NCBI RefSeq assembly: GCF_022398315.1
Contig: NZ_JAKEVF010000008.1
Location: 49,708 to 98,630 of the forward strand
Length of the DNA: 48,923 bases
Direction: 5' to 3'
DNA from: Shewanella sp. Isolate11
Lineage (GTDB): Bacteria > Pseudomonadota > Gammaproteobacteria > Enterobacterales > Shewanellaceae
In this document: piece after piece, positions 1 through 9,041 of the stretch
Numbering within the stretch: the stretch's first letter is position 1
Layout: every line of letters begins with the position of its first letter
Translations under genes and position numbers: made by a program
Notes under the pieces: generated by a model
Told to the model about the DNA's origin: nothing
Database searches by the model: none
The model's input: the letters and a program-made list of their open reading frames with translations, nothing else

Positions 1-39
1 GAGTATTCACTCGATACAGAGTATAACGTATCTCTCGGC

Positions 40-115
40 GTCCCATTCGTCTAGAGGCCTAGGACACCGCCCTTTCACGGCGGTAACAGGGGTTCGAATC
101 CCCTATGGGATACCA
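40..115 (+). tRNA. tRNA-Glu (anticodon TTC)
   Basis: Cloverleaf read by eye: the acceptor arm begins GTCCCAT and closes with ATGGGAT, followed by A and an encoded CCA. The anticodon loop CTTTCAC carries TTC at 74-76, and the T arm contains GGTTCGAATCC. It lies 38 bases upstream of tRNA-Ala, so the two are probably co-transcribed and share the terminator near 251-275. Confidence 0.95.
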
Positions 116-153
116 CCTATTCAATTTTGTATTGACTATTATTCGATATGAAA

Positions 154-229
154 GGGGCCTTAGCTCAGCTGGGAGAGCGCAACACTGGCAGTGTTGAGGT
201 CAGCGGTTCGATCCCGCTAGGCTCCACCA
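154..229 (+). tRNA. tRNA-Ala (anticodon GGC)
   Basis: The acceptor arm GGGGCCT pairs with AGGCTCC (with a wobble), and the gene ends with an encoded ACCA. The anticodon loop CTGGCAG gives GGC, and the T arm contains GGTTCGATCC. It is the second gene of a tRNA-Glu/tRNA-Ala pair. Confidence 0.95.
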
Positions 230-250
230 TATAAGCACGTCAGTGCTAGA

Positions 251-275
251 AACCACCTTAGGGTGGTTTTTTTTT
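251..275 (+). terminator. Rho-independent terminator of the tRNA pair
   Basis: A short perfect stem, AACCACC with GGTGGTT around a TTAG loop, is followed by a long T run. It lies 21 bases past the tRNA-Ala CCA end. Confidence 0.85.
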
Positions 276-374
276 GCGTAAAACGCACCGCCAATTATCC
301 TGCCAAGTAGTACCATTAAGAATCGGGTCATAAATCCATGGGCTGCTGGGACGTTCGTTGTTTAGGGAGTTAAA

Positions 375-587
375 ATGGGTAATTGGAACAAAAATGGTAG
401 CACTAAAATGAACCCAGTAGCACTTGGTCTTAGTATAGGGATCGCTATTGGTTATGGGATTGGTGTAGCTCTTGGAAATCTAGCTCTAGGTATTGGAGTC
501 GAAATTGCAATTGGCGCCGCTATAGCCATAGAGCAGAAGAAAAAAAAGAAATCAGTAACGACGAGTAAGTCAGTAATCAGCAGCTAA
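375..587 (+). CDS. Small hydrophobic glycine-rich protein
   Basis: A 70-residue protein with a good ribosome site (AGGGAG) just before the ATG. Residues 13-52 are almost wholly hydrophobic, with regular small residues (repeated G, A, I and L, such as GLSIGIAIGYGIG). This gives two glycine-zipper-like helices that would sit in a membrane. They are followed by a basic run of lysines near residue 54 and a short polar tail. No catalytic motif is visible. Similar short glycine-zipper proteins of unknown role occur in many bacteria. The function is not assigned. Confidence 0.6.
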   Translation: MGNWNKNGSTKMNPVALGLSIGIAIGYGIGVALGNLALGIGVEIAIGAAIAIEQKKKKKSVTTSKSVISS

Positions 588-696
588 CAAGCTGCTAAAC
601 AAGAATAAAAACAGTTGGCTTTTGCTACTTAGTCGCTTATTTTAGCCAACAAACTTTTTGAATATTAACAAGATGTTGTATGCCTAAGGAGTTCAG

Positions 697-1014
697 ATGT
701 CCTTTTTAGCTAATACCCCGAAACCACCATATTATGCTGTCATTTTTACTTCGGTTCGAACAGAAGGAGATAATGGTTATGGTGAAACTGCAAACAGAAT
801 GGTGGAGTTAGCTGAACAGCAACCTGGATATTTAGGTGCTGAATCAGCAAGAGAAGAAGTAGGTATTACAGTTTCTTACTGGACAGATTTGGAGTCTATT
901 AAAAACTGGAAAGCTAATACTGAGCACTTAGAAGCTCAAAAAGCTGGTCGTAAGCTATGGTATGAGTCATTCAAGGTTCGTATTTCAAAAGTAGAGCAAG
1001 ATTACGGCATATAA
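697..1014 (+). CDS. Antibiotic biosynthesis monooxygenase (ABM) family protein
   Basis: A 105-residue single-domain protein preceded by a strong ribosome site (TAAGGAGTTCAG). The order of features fits the dimeric ferredoxin-like ABM fold: a strand near residues 13-20 (YYAVIFTSVRT), a helix over residues 30-42, the QPGYLGAES turn typical of the family, a strand with GITVSYWTD, and the SIKNWKANTEH helix. Family members include heme-degrading and quinol monooxygenases and many uncharacterised small proteins, so the substrate cannot be told. It is a separate transcription unit between the 70-residue gene and the convergent ABC exporter. Confidence 0.75.
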   Translation: MSFLANTPKPPYYAVIFTSVRTEGDNGYGETANRMVELAEQQPGYLGAESAREEVGITVSYWTDLESIKNWKANTEHLEAQKAGRKLWYESFKVRISKVEQDYGI

Positions 1015-1227
1015 CAAACCATTGCAGTGCTGGACTTGTACTATTCCAGATCTCTTTTGGATGCAAATTAACAGTTATCTTTGTACTGTCGCCTAATAGA
1101 CGATAAGCATTTAATTCATGTAAATTACAATGCTAGGTTAACAATTGGCTTATTGTTGCGGATAAGTAAAACTGACCACAAGGCTATGAATAATTTGTAT
1201 ATAGTCTGCTGCAAAAATGGATAACAA

Positions 1228-1263
1228 GAGGCGAAGCTTATCGAGATAAACTAACTTCGCCTC
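1228..1263 (-). terminator. Possible terminator of the ABC exporter gene
   Basis: A 9-bp perfect inverted repeat (GAGGCGAAG / CTTCGCCTC) with an 18-base loop lies just past the minus-strand stop codon at 1273. The T run after it is weak, so termination is plausible but not certain. Confidence 0.4.
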
Positions 1264-1272
1264 GTTTAAAGG

Positions 1273-3102
1273 TTAATCAACCCCTAAGAATCCACCAGTT
1301 TGGTGTGCCCAAAGCTGGGCATAAATTCCGCCTTGAGTAATTAGTTGTTGATGAGTTCCTTGTTCAACAATCTTACCTTGATCCAATACGATGAGTCTGT
1401 CCATTGCCGCGATGGTCGATAAACGGTGAGCGATGGCAATCACGGTTTTGCCTGCCATCAATTGGTATAAACTTTCCTGAATTGCCGCTTCAATCTCTGA
1501 GTCTAGTGCCGACGTGGCTTCATCGAGCAACAAGATAGGTGCATTTTTAAGTAGCACCCGAGCAATTGCAATACGTTGTCTTTGTCCACCAGAGAGTTTG
1601 ACGCCGCGTTCACCAACCTGAGCATCTAAACCATGATTACCTTCAGGGTCGCTTAACTCATTGATAAACTGGTAAGCCTGTGCCTGCCTGATAGCATCAT
1701 CGAGCTCTTGTTCAGTTGCTTCTGGCTTGCCATAGCGAATGTTATCTCTGATTGAGCGATGCAGTAACGACGTGTCTTGAGTCACCATGCCGATATTAGA
1801 GCGTAATGAGTCTTGAGTGACATCTTTGATGTCTTGCCCATCAATAGCAATGTGTCCTTGTTCTACATCGTGAAAACGCATTAACAAGTTTACTAAGGTC
1901 GATTTACCAGCACCTGAACGCCCGACAAGGCCGACTTTTTCGCCTGCTTTGATATTCAGTTGTAGCGAGTCAATGACACCACTCTGCTCACCATAATGGA
2001 AGCTGATGTCATTAAAATCGATTTTCCCCTGATCAACCTGAAGCTGAGTTGCATCGCATTTATCTGCAATCGAAGTGGGTTTTGATAAGGTATTCATTCC
2101 GTCGGCAACAGTGCCGATATTTTCAAATAACGCACTGATCTCCCACATGATCCACTGAGACATGCCATTGAGTCTGAGCGATAAGCTTACCGCCACAGCA
2201 ATGGCTCCTATGGTGATGGCGTTATCGCTCCACAGCCAAATTGAGGCGGCTGCGATAGCAAAAGCTAACAGGTAATTGATCACCTGAACGCTGACATTGA
2301 TGCCTGTCACCAAGCGCATTTGGCGATATACGGTATCGAGAAAACCGCCCATGCTCTCTTTCGCGTATTCGGCTTCTTTCTGAGTATGAGAAAACAGCTT
2401 TACCGTGGCGATATTGGTGTAGCTGTCGACGATGCATCCCGTCATGCTTGAACGTGCATCAGCTTGTTCGGTGGAGACTTTCTTAAGTTTAGGCAGAAAA
2501 TAGATCTGCAAACCGACATATAAAATAAGCCAGACGACCATGGGAAGCATCAATCTTAAATCGGCATCGGCGATGATCACCAGCATGGATAAAAAATACA
2601 CCAAGATATACACCATGACATCGAGCAATTTGGTCACGGTTTCACGAACTGCAAGCGAGGTTTGCATGACTTTTGTCGCAATTCGCCCTGCAAAATCATT
2701 TTGATAAAACGACACGCTCTGTTTTAGTAGATAACGATGGGCGAGCCAACGTATCGACATGGGGTAATTGCCTAATAATCCCTGATAAACCACTAAGGCG
2801 TGCAACAACACTAATAGGGGGATCACCACTAATACCAGTAACGCCATAATAAGTAATTTGTCACCTTGCTGGGTAAATAAGGTTTCTGGTGTATGGCTGG
2901 CAAGCATATCGACTAGATCGCCCATAAAGGCGAACAAAGACACTTCTAATATGGCCAATGCAGCTGTCAACACTGACATCAGCGCTAAGGGGATTTCGAA
3001 GCCTTTGGTGTAATGGCGACAAAAAGCGAATATCCCTTCGGGTGGTTGTACTGGTTCATCATCGGGAAGGGCGTCCACCCAAGATTCGAATAGCTTAAAC
3101 AT
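1273..3102 (-). CDS. ABC exporter, fused membrane and ATP-binding domains
   Basis: A 609-residue half-transporter of the MsbA/multidrug type. Residues about 35-330 hold a six-helix transmembrane domain, with long hydrophobic runs such as LMALLVLVVIPLLVLLHALV. The C-terminal ATPase has Walker A GRSGAGKST (about 394), signature LSGGQRQR (about 500), Walker B ILLLDEATSALD (about 523) and a switch histidine in IAHRLST. Such proteins work as dimers in the inner membrane, exporting lipids, drugs or peptides, and the substrate is not readable here. It is divergent from the alkylation repair genes and has no partner half-transporter beside it. Confidence 0.88.
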   Translation of the reverse strand: MFKLFESWVDALPDDEPVQPPEGIFAFCRHYTKGFEIPLALMSVLTAALAILEVSLFAFMGDLVDMLASHTPETLFTQQGDKLLIMALLVLVVIPLLVLLHALVVYQGLLGNYPMSIRWLAHRYLLKQSVSFYQNDFAGRIATKVMQTSLAVRETVTKLLDVMVYILVYFLSMLVIIADADLRLMLPMVVWLILYVGLQIYFLPKLKKVSTEQADARSSMTGCIVDSYTNIATVKLFSHTQKEAEYAKESMGGFLDTVYRQMRLVTGINVSVQVINYLLAFAIAAASIWLWSDNAITIGAIAVAVSLSLRLNGMSQWIMWEISALFENIGTVADGMNTLSKPTSIADKCDATQLQVDQGKIDFNDISFHYGEQSGVIDSLQLNIKAGEKVGLVGRSGAGKSTLVNLLMRFHDVEQGHIAIDGQDIKDVTQDSLRSNIGMVTQDTSLLHRSIRDNIRYGKPEATEQELDDAIRQAQAYQFINELSDPEGNHGLDAQVGERGVKLSGGQRQRIAIARVLLKNAPILLLDEATSALDSEIEAAIQESLYQLMAGKTVIAIAHRLSTIAAMDRLIVLDQGKIVEQGTHQQLITQGGIYAQLWAHQTGGFLGVD

Positions 3103-3263
3103 AACGTCCTTAGCAAAAGGTTTCAGGCGTGATTAAAAACCATCATCATATCTTACCTTATCAGTGATGCCTAAAGTTTAAGTTTGCTTTCAAAGACAAA
3201 TTGACGCTGAATATCTTGCTATGTTGAGTTCCGTTTTCCGCTAGTATCCGTCCTCGGCATAGA

Positions 3264-3283
3264 TTAAGGTAGCACTACCTTAA
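3264..3283. promoter_or_regulatory. Perfect inverted repeat upstream of the Ada-AlkA gene
   Basis: TTAAGGTAG-CA-CTACCTTAA is a 20-base repeat with 9-bp perfect arms and a 2-base centre, ending 28 bases before the start codon at 3312. No T run follows, so an operator is more likely than a terminator. The protein that binds it is unknown; the downstream protein itself has an AraC-type DNA-binding domain. Confidence 0.45.
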
Positions 3284-3311
3284 GAGAGTAATGAGTGGAT
3301 GCTGAACTCAG

Positions 3312-4856
3312 ATGACACAGGATCAAATCGACACTGCAGAACATTTTCGTCTTGCGCGACTATCGCGAGATCGTCGTTTTGATGGTTTGTTTTATGTAGG
3401 TGTGTTTTCGACGGGGATCTACTGTCGGCCTATTTGTCCGGCAGTGCCTGCCAAAGAAGAAAACGTGGGCTATTTTGATAGCGCATTAGCGGCGGCTAAC
3501 CAAGGATTACGTCCTTGTCTGCGTTGCCGTCCCGATAGTGCACCGCAATCGAACCCTTGGATCGGGACTCAGACGAGTGTTAATCGTGCATTGGCCTTAA
3601 TTAATTCTGGCGTGTTATCAGGACCCAATGCGATTTCGCTGGAAGATTTGGCTCAAAGGTTGGGGATGACAAGCCGCTATTTACGGGCGTTATTCCGGCA
3701 ATATATCGGGGCTTCACCGAAGCAATATGCATTGTATCAACAACTGTTATTCGCTAAACAGTTGCTACATCAAACACAGATTCCTATCACCCATGTGGCG
3801 TTTGCATCAGGTTTTAATAGCGTGCGGCGTTTCAATGAGGTGTTTCAACAGCAATTGCAGATGACGCCGAGCGCGATCCGTAACAGTGGCGCTAAAGAGT
3901 GCGATGCAGAAACCAACAGTTTAGCGCTGACTTTACATTATCGACCTCCATTTAACTGGCAACATATGCGCGAGTTTTATCGTTTGCGTGCAGTTGAAGG
4001 CATGGAGTGGATTTCAGATGATTGTTATGGCCGAAGTTTTCAATTACATCAGGCTAAAGGCTATTTTATTGCGACTCATCAGCCGCAGTCGGCCTGCTTT
4101 AAAGTTAACATTGTGCTTAACGACAAGGCAGATCTTGCCCATTTAAACGCCATCGTCGCCCAAATTCGTAGAATGTTAGATCTGGATGCCGATATGAGTG
4201 CTATTCAGGCGCGGTTAACTGAGATTGACTGTGACTTGCCGAATTTGGATTCAGGTATTCGTATTCCTGGGATCTGGTCGACCTTTGAAGCTGGATGTCG
4301 CGCCGTCTTAGGCCAACAAGTGAGCGTGACACAAGCGGTGAAATTACTCGCACAATTGGTTGAGCATTATGGTCAGCAGCAGATCATAGACGGACGCAGG
4401 GTATATTTCTTTCCAAATCCAGAGTCTATTGCGACTGCCACACTCGACTGCCTAAAAATGCCTGGTGCGCGTAAACAGGCCCTGCGAGATTTAGCCCAGT
4501 TTGTTGTAGATAATCCGCAGGCACCTGTAGAGCAATGGTTATCGATTAAGGGGATAGGTTCTTGGACGATAGATTACGTGCGTATGCGCGGACTCAGTTT
4601 GCCTGATATCTTGCTAGCCGGGGATTTGGTGGTAAAAAACCAGCTTTTAGACAATTTACCCTTTGTGGAGCAAGTCAAAGAAGCAGGTTCAACTCAAATT
4701 AAAACAGAAGCAGCATCGCTTGATACTGAAGTATTCGATGCCAAAGCGCTTAAACGCATACAACTGAAACAATATTTAATCTACAGTCAGCAGCTAGCGC
4801 ACCAAGTTTCTCCCTGGGGCAGCTATTTAACCTTTCAACTTTGGAGCAAACAATGA
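3312..4856 (+). CDS. Ada-AlkA fusion: methyl-sensing regulator and 3-methyladenine DNA glycosylase
   Basis: A 514-residue protein joining adaptive-response sensing and base excision. Residues 1-85 form the Ada zinc domain with Cys38, Cys42, Cys69 and Cys72 (GIYCRPICP and PCLRCRPD); Cys38 is the methyl acceptor of phosphotriesters in E. coli Ada and has the same number here. An AraC-type helix-turn-helix follows (about 90-190, with LAQRLGMTSRYLRALF). Then come an AlkA N-terminal-like domain (about 205-290) and an HhH-GPD glycosylase domain (about 295-500) with IKGIGSWTIDY and the catalytic-Asp region LLAGDLVV. It overlaps the next gene by ATGA, so alkylation damage probably induces both together. 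Such fusions are known in proteobacteria. Confidence 0.93.
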   Translation: MTQDQIDTAEHFRLARLSRDRRFDGLFYVGVFSTGIYCRPICPAVPAKEENVGYFDSALAAANQGLRPCLRCRPDSAPQSNPWIGTQTSVNRALALINSGVLSGPNAISLEDLAQRLGMTSRYLRALFRQYIGASPKQYALYQQLLFAKQLLHQTQIPITHVAFASGFNSVRRFNEVFQQQLQMTPSAIRNSGAKECDAETNSLALTLHYRPPFNWQHMREFYRLRAVEGMEWISDDCYGRSFQLHQAKGYFIATHQPQSACFKVNIVLNDKADLAHLNAIVAQIRRMLDLDADMSAIQARLTEIDCDLPNLDSGIRIPGIWSTFEAGCRAVLGQQVSVTQAVKLLAQLVEHYGQQQIIDGRRVYFFPNPESIATATLDCLKMPGARKQALRDLAQFVVDNPQAPVEQWLSIKGIGSWTIDYVRMRGLSLPDILLAGDLVVKNQLLDNLPFVEQVKEAGSTQIKTEAASLDTEVFDAKALKRIQLKQYLIYSQQLAHQVSPWGSYLTFQLWSKQ

Positions 4857-5419
4857 GTGACTCTCAATTTCTTTCGTATCATGCCATGACGAAAATGGAT
4901 GATGGCTATATGCCTGTTGCATCTGCGTTGTTGACCACAGATACGGTAAAGATTCTGATTGCAGCCAATCGCTATGGGTTAACGCATTTAACCTTTAAGC
5001 CCAAACAAGGGGATAATTGGCCAGAACGAGAGATTCAACTTGCCGAAGGGACGCAAACGGATATGGTTCAAGCCGAGCAACATTTAGCTCAAGCGCAACA
5101 ACAGTTAACTGAGTATTTTTCAGGACAGCTTAAGCAATTTAACTTGGCTTTAGCGCCAGTTGGAACCCCGTTTCAGCATCAGGTTTGGCAAGCCTTAATA
5201 AAACAACCTTTTGGCCATGCCTGTAGTTATAGTGATATCGCTACTGCGATTAACAATCCTAAAGCGGTGAGGGCGGTAGGCAGTGCTAATGGTGCCAATG
5301 ACATTGCGATTATTATTCCTTGTCATCGAATTATAGGTAAAAGTGGCACCTTGACTGGTTACGCCTATGGACTCGAGCTAAAACAGCTATTGTTAACCTT
5401 AGAATCTGCGGCGAGTTAA
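4853..5419 (+). CDS. ogt: Methylated-DNA--protein-cysteine methyltransferase (Ogt-type)
   Basis: The protein removes O6-methyl groups from guanine onto its own cysteine. The active site IIPCHRIIG is present, preceded by the DNA-binding helix region with AVRAVGSANGAND and followed by LTGYAYGLELK. From the ATG at 4853 it has 188 residues, close to the family norm. This start overlaps the upstream stop as ATGA and has GGAG 8 bases before it; an ATG 12 bases further upstream is possible but less well placed. It is the second gene of an alkylation repair operon with the Ada-AlkA fusion. Confidence 0.92.
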   Translation: MSDSQFLSYHAMTKMDDGYMPVASALLTTDTVKILIAANRYGLTHLTFKPKQGDNWPEREIQLAEGTQTDMVQAEQHLAQAQQQLTEYFSGQLKQFNLALAPVGTPFQHQVWQALIKQPFGHACSYSDIATAINNPKAVRAVGSANGANDIAIIIPCHRIIGKSGTLTGYAYGLELKQLLLTLESAAS

Positions 5420-5495
5420 CTAATGTAAAAAATAAGCTTTCTGAGGGCTTTTACAGTACAATATTGGGCTATATCAAATTTGGCCTCCTGTAGTT

Positions 5496-6806
5496 ATGAT
5501 CAGAGAAACGCTCTCAGAAACCCCAACCACAAATGGTGTGGCAAGCACATCGACCTTTAGTCAGCTTCAGTTAAGTGAGGCGTTGCAAACTCGCCTTACG
5601 GAATTAAATTATCACCAGCCTACGGCGGTACAGCAGCAGGCCATTCCTGTGATATTAGCCGGACGTGACTTGCTTGCTGGTGCAAACACGGGGTCGGGGA
5701 AAACCGCAGCATTTGCGTTGCCTTTGTTGCAAAAGCTGGTGGGTCAACGTGCTAGTGGTGGCAATTTTGTCAGTGCGCTGGTTTTAGTGCCTACGCGTGA
5801 GCTTGCGCAGCAGGTTGCCGACAGTTTTGTCAATTATGGCGCTGGTCTTAAACCCAGAGCAAAAGTGCAGGCGGTGTATGGTGGCGTGTCGATTAATACC
5901 CAAATGTTGGCGCTGCGCGGTGGTGTTGATGTGTTGGTGGCAACACCGGGACGTTTACTCGATTTATTATCCAGTAATGCGCTGAAACTGGATAAGTTAC
6001 AGGCGTTAGTGTTAGATGAAGCCGATCGTATGCTCAATCTCGGTTTTACCGAAGAGCTAAATCAAATCTTGTCTTTACTGCCAAAGCAGAAACAAACCTT
6101 GTTATTTTCAGCCACCTTTCCTGAAGAAGTGCGAGCGTTAACTCAAGGTTTACTTAACAACCCACTTGAGATCCAGTTACAAAACGAAGAGCAGCAGACC
6201 TTGACGCAAAAGGTTTATACGGTGAATCGTGATCGTAAAACCGCGTTGCTGGCTGAGCTAATTAATACTCATCAATGGCAACAGGTGTTGGTGTTTGCCA
6301 GCGCGAAGAACAGTTGTAATCGTGTAGCACAGAAGTTGGCTAAGCAAGGGATAACCGCAGAGGTGTTTCATAGCGATAAGGCTCAAGGTACGCGAACTCG
6401 CTTACTCGAAGCTTTTAAACGCGGTGAAGTGACAGTACTGGTGGCCACTGATATTGCTGCGCGCGGGATCGATATCGACAAATTACCCGTGGTGATTAAC
6501 TATGAATTGCCAAGAAGTCCTGCCGATTATATGCATCGAATAGGTCGAAGTGGTCGTGCCGGTGAAGCGGGTGAGGCGATTTCGTTAATTAGTCATGAAG
6601 ACTATCATCACTTTAAGATCATCGAGAAGAAAAACAAGATTCGATTAGACAGGTTGCAATATGTGGGCTTTGAAGCCGACGATGAAGCACCTGAAGATTG
6701 TCCTTCAAGGCAACAAAAGCCAGTCGCTAAGCCTGAAGGCACAGGTAAGAAAAAGCGCAAAAAATTACCTAAGATCAATGAAGCGTTATGGGCGAAAAAG
6801 TCATAA
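5496..6806 (+). CDS. DEAD-box ATP-dependent RNA helicase (RhlE-like)
   Basis: A 436-residue RNA helicase with the full motif set: Q motif around YHQPTAVQQQAIP, motif I ANTGSGKT (about 63), PTRELAQQ, TPGRLLDLL, DEAD (about 174), SAT (about 205), and in the second RecA domain VATDIAARGIDI and HRIGRSGRAG (about 347). The C-terminal 45 residues are basic, with GTGKKKRKKLPK, typical of RhlE-like enzymes that act on ribosome assembly or mRNA decay. The exact subfamily is not certain. It has its own upstream gap and is followed by a small phosphatase gene 44 bases on. Confidence 0.92.
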   Translation: MIRETLSETPTTNGVASTSTFSQLQLSEALQTRLTELNYHQPTAVQQQAIPVILAGRDLLAGANTGSGKTAAFALPLLQKLVGQRASGGNFVSALVLVPTRELAQQVADSFVNYGAGLKPRAKVQAVYGGVSINTQMLALRGGVDVLVATPGRLLDLLSSNALKLDKLQALVLDEADRMLNLGFTEELNQILSLLPKQKQTLLFSATFPEEVRALTQGLLNNPLEIQLQNEEQQTLTQKVYTVNRDRKTALLAELINTHQWQQVLVFASAKNSCNRVAQKLAKQGITAEVFHSDKAQGTRTRLLEAFKRGEVTVLVATDIAARGIDIDKLPVVINYELPRSPADYMHRIGRSGRAGEAGEAISLISHEDYHHFKIIEKKNKIRLDRLQYVGFEADDEAPEDCPSRQQKPVAKPEGTGKKKRKKLPKINEALWAKKS

Positions 6807-6850
6807 TTGAATACGTTTTTCGTCATTAATCATTTTACCGAGGTAAATAG

Positions 6851-7321
6851 ATGAAGCACCTTTTCTGGTTAGTCGAAGGACAAGTCGCAGGGCGTTGTGG
6901 TCCGAATAAAGAAAACTGGGATATTGCAGAGTTAAAACAAGGCGGGATTGGCGCGGTATTGTCGGTTAATGGCGGCGACATGTGCGAGCCGGAAGTCTTT
7001 GCACAACATGGAATGCGTTATGCCTGTATTCCATTTTCTAACAATGTGCCACCAGTTGAGACCGATTTGGCTGTCTGCGTTGAACAGTTACCCAAAGCGC
7101 TTGATTTTATTCGCCAGTGCGAAGCCGAAGATATTCCTGTGTTGATCCACTGCCGTTCAGGCAAGGATAGAACGGGGTTATTAATGGCTTATTATCTAAT
7201 GAGTAACGGCGCGGCGCCATTACATGCGGTTAGCCAGGTGCGTGCGATCCGTGATATTGCCTTTAGCGCCGATGGCTGGGATCAATTTACCTTCGATGTG
7301 CTTTACGCTTTACAAGACTGA
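6851..7321 (+). CDS. Protein-tyrosine/dual-specificity phosphatase family protein
   Basis: A 156-residue protein whose active-site loop HCRSGKDRTG fits the CX5R signature of cysteine phosphatases. The preceding strand (DIPVLIHC) and following helix (LLMAYYLMSNGA) match the fold, and an early segment (GGIGAVLSVNGGD) matches the usual N-terminal strand. A good ribosome site (GAGG) lies 9 bases before the ATG. The substrate could be phosphotyrosine, an inositol phosphate or another phosphate ester and cannot be told from sequence. It probably shares a transcript with the upstream helicase. Confidence 0.8.
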   Translation: MKHLFWLVEGQVAGRCGPNKENWDIAELKQGGIGAVLSVNGGDMCEPEVFAQHGMRYACIPFSNNVPPVETDLAVCVEQLPKALDFIRQCEAEDIPVLIHCRSGKDRTGLLMAYYLMSNGAAPLHAVSQVRAIRDIAFSADGWDQFTFDVLYALQD

Positions 7322-7373
7322 AGCCGTTAGCCTATGCTCGTGATAGGCAAACCATACGGCTGATTATCTACTG

Positions 7374-8924
7374 ATGTTTAAACGGATTTTCTTTTCGATA
7401 GTGCTAATTGTTGAGTTGTCGCTCATCGGTGGGTGTTCGACAACTGTCTCTGAAACGCCATTAACTTCTACCCTCTCTCCAAGTTATAAGATTGCCGCTC
7501 CAGCTGATTCTCCACTTTACCATTTCTTACGTGCCGATTTGGCCGCTCACCCCAATCAAACTGGGGTATTGCCATTATTGTCAGGTGTCGATGCTTTCGC
7601 AGCACGTATTAAGGCGGTGCAGGCGGCTCAGCAGTCAATCGATCTACAATATTATATTTATCATGATGATGAGACTGGCAGACTGCTATTGTGGTCACTC
7701 ATCGATGCGGCAGATCGCGGCGTAAGAGTGCGAGTCTTGCTCGACGATTTAACCCTTGATACCAGTGATCAAGTATTGGCGCAGTTGGCGAGTCATTCCA
7801 ATATTGAGATCCGTCTATTTAATCCTTCATCGCTTCGTGGCTTTGGTAATTTTGGTTTACTGCTAGACTTTTCGCGTTTAAATCATCGAATGCACAACAA
7901 ATCCCTTACGGTGGATAACCTGATCAGCATCGTTGGTGGACGTAATATTGGTAATGAGTATTTTTCTAAAAACAGCGAAGTTGAATTTGGCGATTTAGAT
8001 CTATTAACCATAGGTAATGCAGTCGACAAGGTTTCAGAGCAGTTCGATCTGTACTGGAATGCGTCTGTGGTGCAACAGGTTAGTGACTTAGTTGCTCAAC
8101 AACAGGTTGTCCAAGAGTCTAAGTTAACGCTAGATCAACAAACATATGAGCGAATGGCTAAACGTAAGCAGGCGTTTGCGGGGGATGAATATCTACAGCG
8201 ACTGAAATTTAGCGACTTTGTGAGTCAGTTAAAAAGACCACACCTTAATTGGTATTGGGGCCAAGCCGAGGTGGTGTTTGATCCGCCTGAAAAAGCAGTA
8301 GATAAGCAAGACCAGCAATGGCTGCTAGCCGATATAAAGCGCTATTTATTCCAAGCTAACCAACAGTTGGTGATTATTTCGCCCTATTTTGTTCCGACAC
8401 GGGCAGGTGTTGTGTTGTTATCCGATGCCGTTAAACGAGGTATTGAAGTTAGCGTGATCACCAACAGTCTTGCCGCAACCGATGTATTGGCGGTGCACGC
8501 AGGTTATCAGCGTTATCGGCAGCAATTAATTGAAAACGGTATTCATATTTATGAGTTTAAAGCCGATAAAGGGAAGAAGGCGATATCGTGGCAAGGCAGT
8601 TCAAGAACCAGTCTTCATGCTAAAACCTTTATTCTCGATAATGATGCGGTGTTTGTGGGGTCGTTTAATTTTGATCCTCGCTCTGCACAATTGAATACCG
8701 AAATGGGATTGTTGTTTGAAAATAATGCCTTTGCGACCAGTATTTTGTCTGGTATTCAACTGGAGCTGCAAGATTTTAGTTATCGTGTGATTGTCGAAAA
8801 TGGCGAGTTAGTTTGGATTGACGATAAACTCAATCACCGTTATTACGCTGAGCCTCAAGCGGGTTTTTGGCGCAAATTTATGGCGGACTTTATCGGCTTA
8901 TTGCCAATAGAGTCGCAGCTGTAA
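7374..8924 (+). CDS. Phospholipase D family lipoprotein, cardiolipin synthase-like (ClsC type)
   Basis: A 516-residue protein with two HKD phosphodiesterase motifs: HNKSLTVDN (about 174), followed by GGRNIGNEYF, and HAKTFILDN (about 414), followed by GSFNFDPRSAQLNTE. This duplicated arrangement with an ISPYFVP segment matches YmdC/ClsC-type enzymes that make or remodel cardiolipin. The N-terminus has a lipobox-like LIGGCS after a hydrophobic stretch, so it is probably exported and lipid-anchored near its phospholipid substrate. It runs in the same direction as the phosphatase gene, 52 bases downstream of it. Confidence 0.85.
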   Translation: MFKRIFFSIVLIVELSLIGGCSTTVSETPLTSTLSPSYKIAAPADSPLYHFLRADLAAHPNQTGVLPLLSGVDAFAARIKAVQAAQQSIDLQYYIYHDDETGRLLLWSLIDAADRGVRVRVLLDDLTLDTSDQVLAQLASHSNIEIRLFNPSSLRGFGNFGLLLDFSRLNHRMHNKSLTVDNLISIVGGRNIGNEYFSKNSEVEFGDLDLLTIGNAVDKVSEQFDLYWNASVVQQVSDLVAQQQVVQESKLTLDQQTYERMAKRKQAFAGDEYLQRLKFSDFVSQLKRPHLNWYWGQAEVVFDPPEKAVDKQDQQWLLADIKRYLFQANQQLVIISPYFVPTRAGVVLLSDAVKRGIEVSVITNSLAATDVLAVHAGYQRYRQQLIENGIHIYEFKADKGKKAISWQGSSRTSLHAKTFILDNDAVFVGSFNFDPRSAQLNTEMGLLFENNAFATSILSGIQLELQDFSYRVIVENGELVWIDDKLNHRYYAEPQAGFWRKFMADFIGLLPIESQL

Positions 8925-9041
8925 ATCTGACGTGATTATCAGCTCAATTTCAACTGTGAATTTAATGGTTTAACCTCGGAAACCCTAGATTGGTATGTTA
9001 GGGTAATACGAAATTAAACAGCAAAAAATGTCGGTATTATT

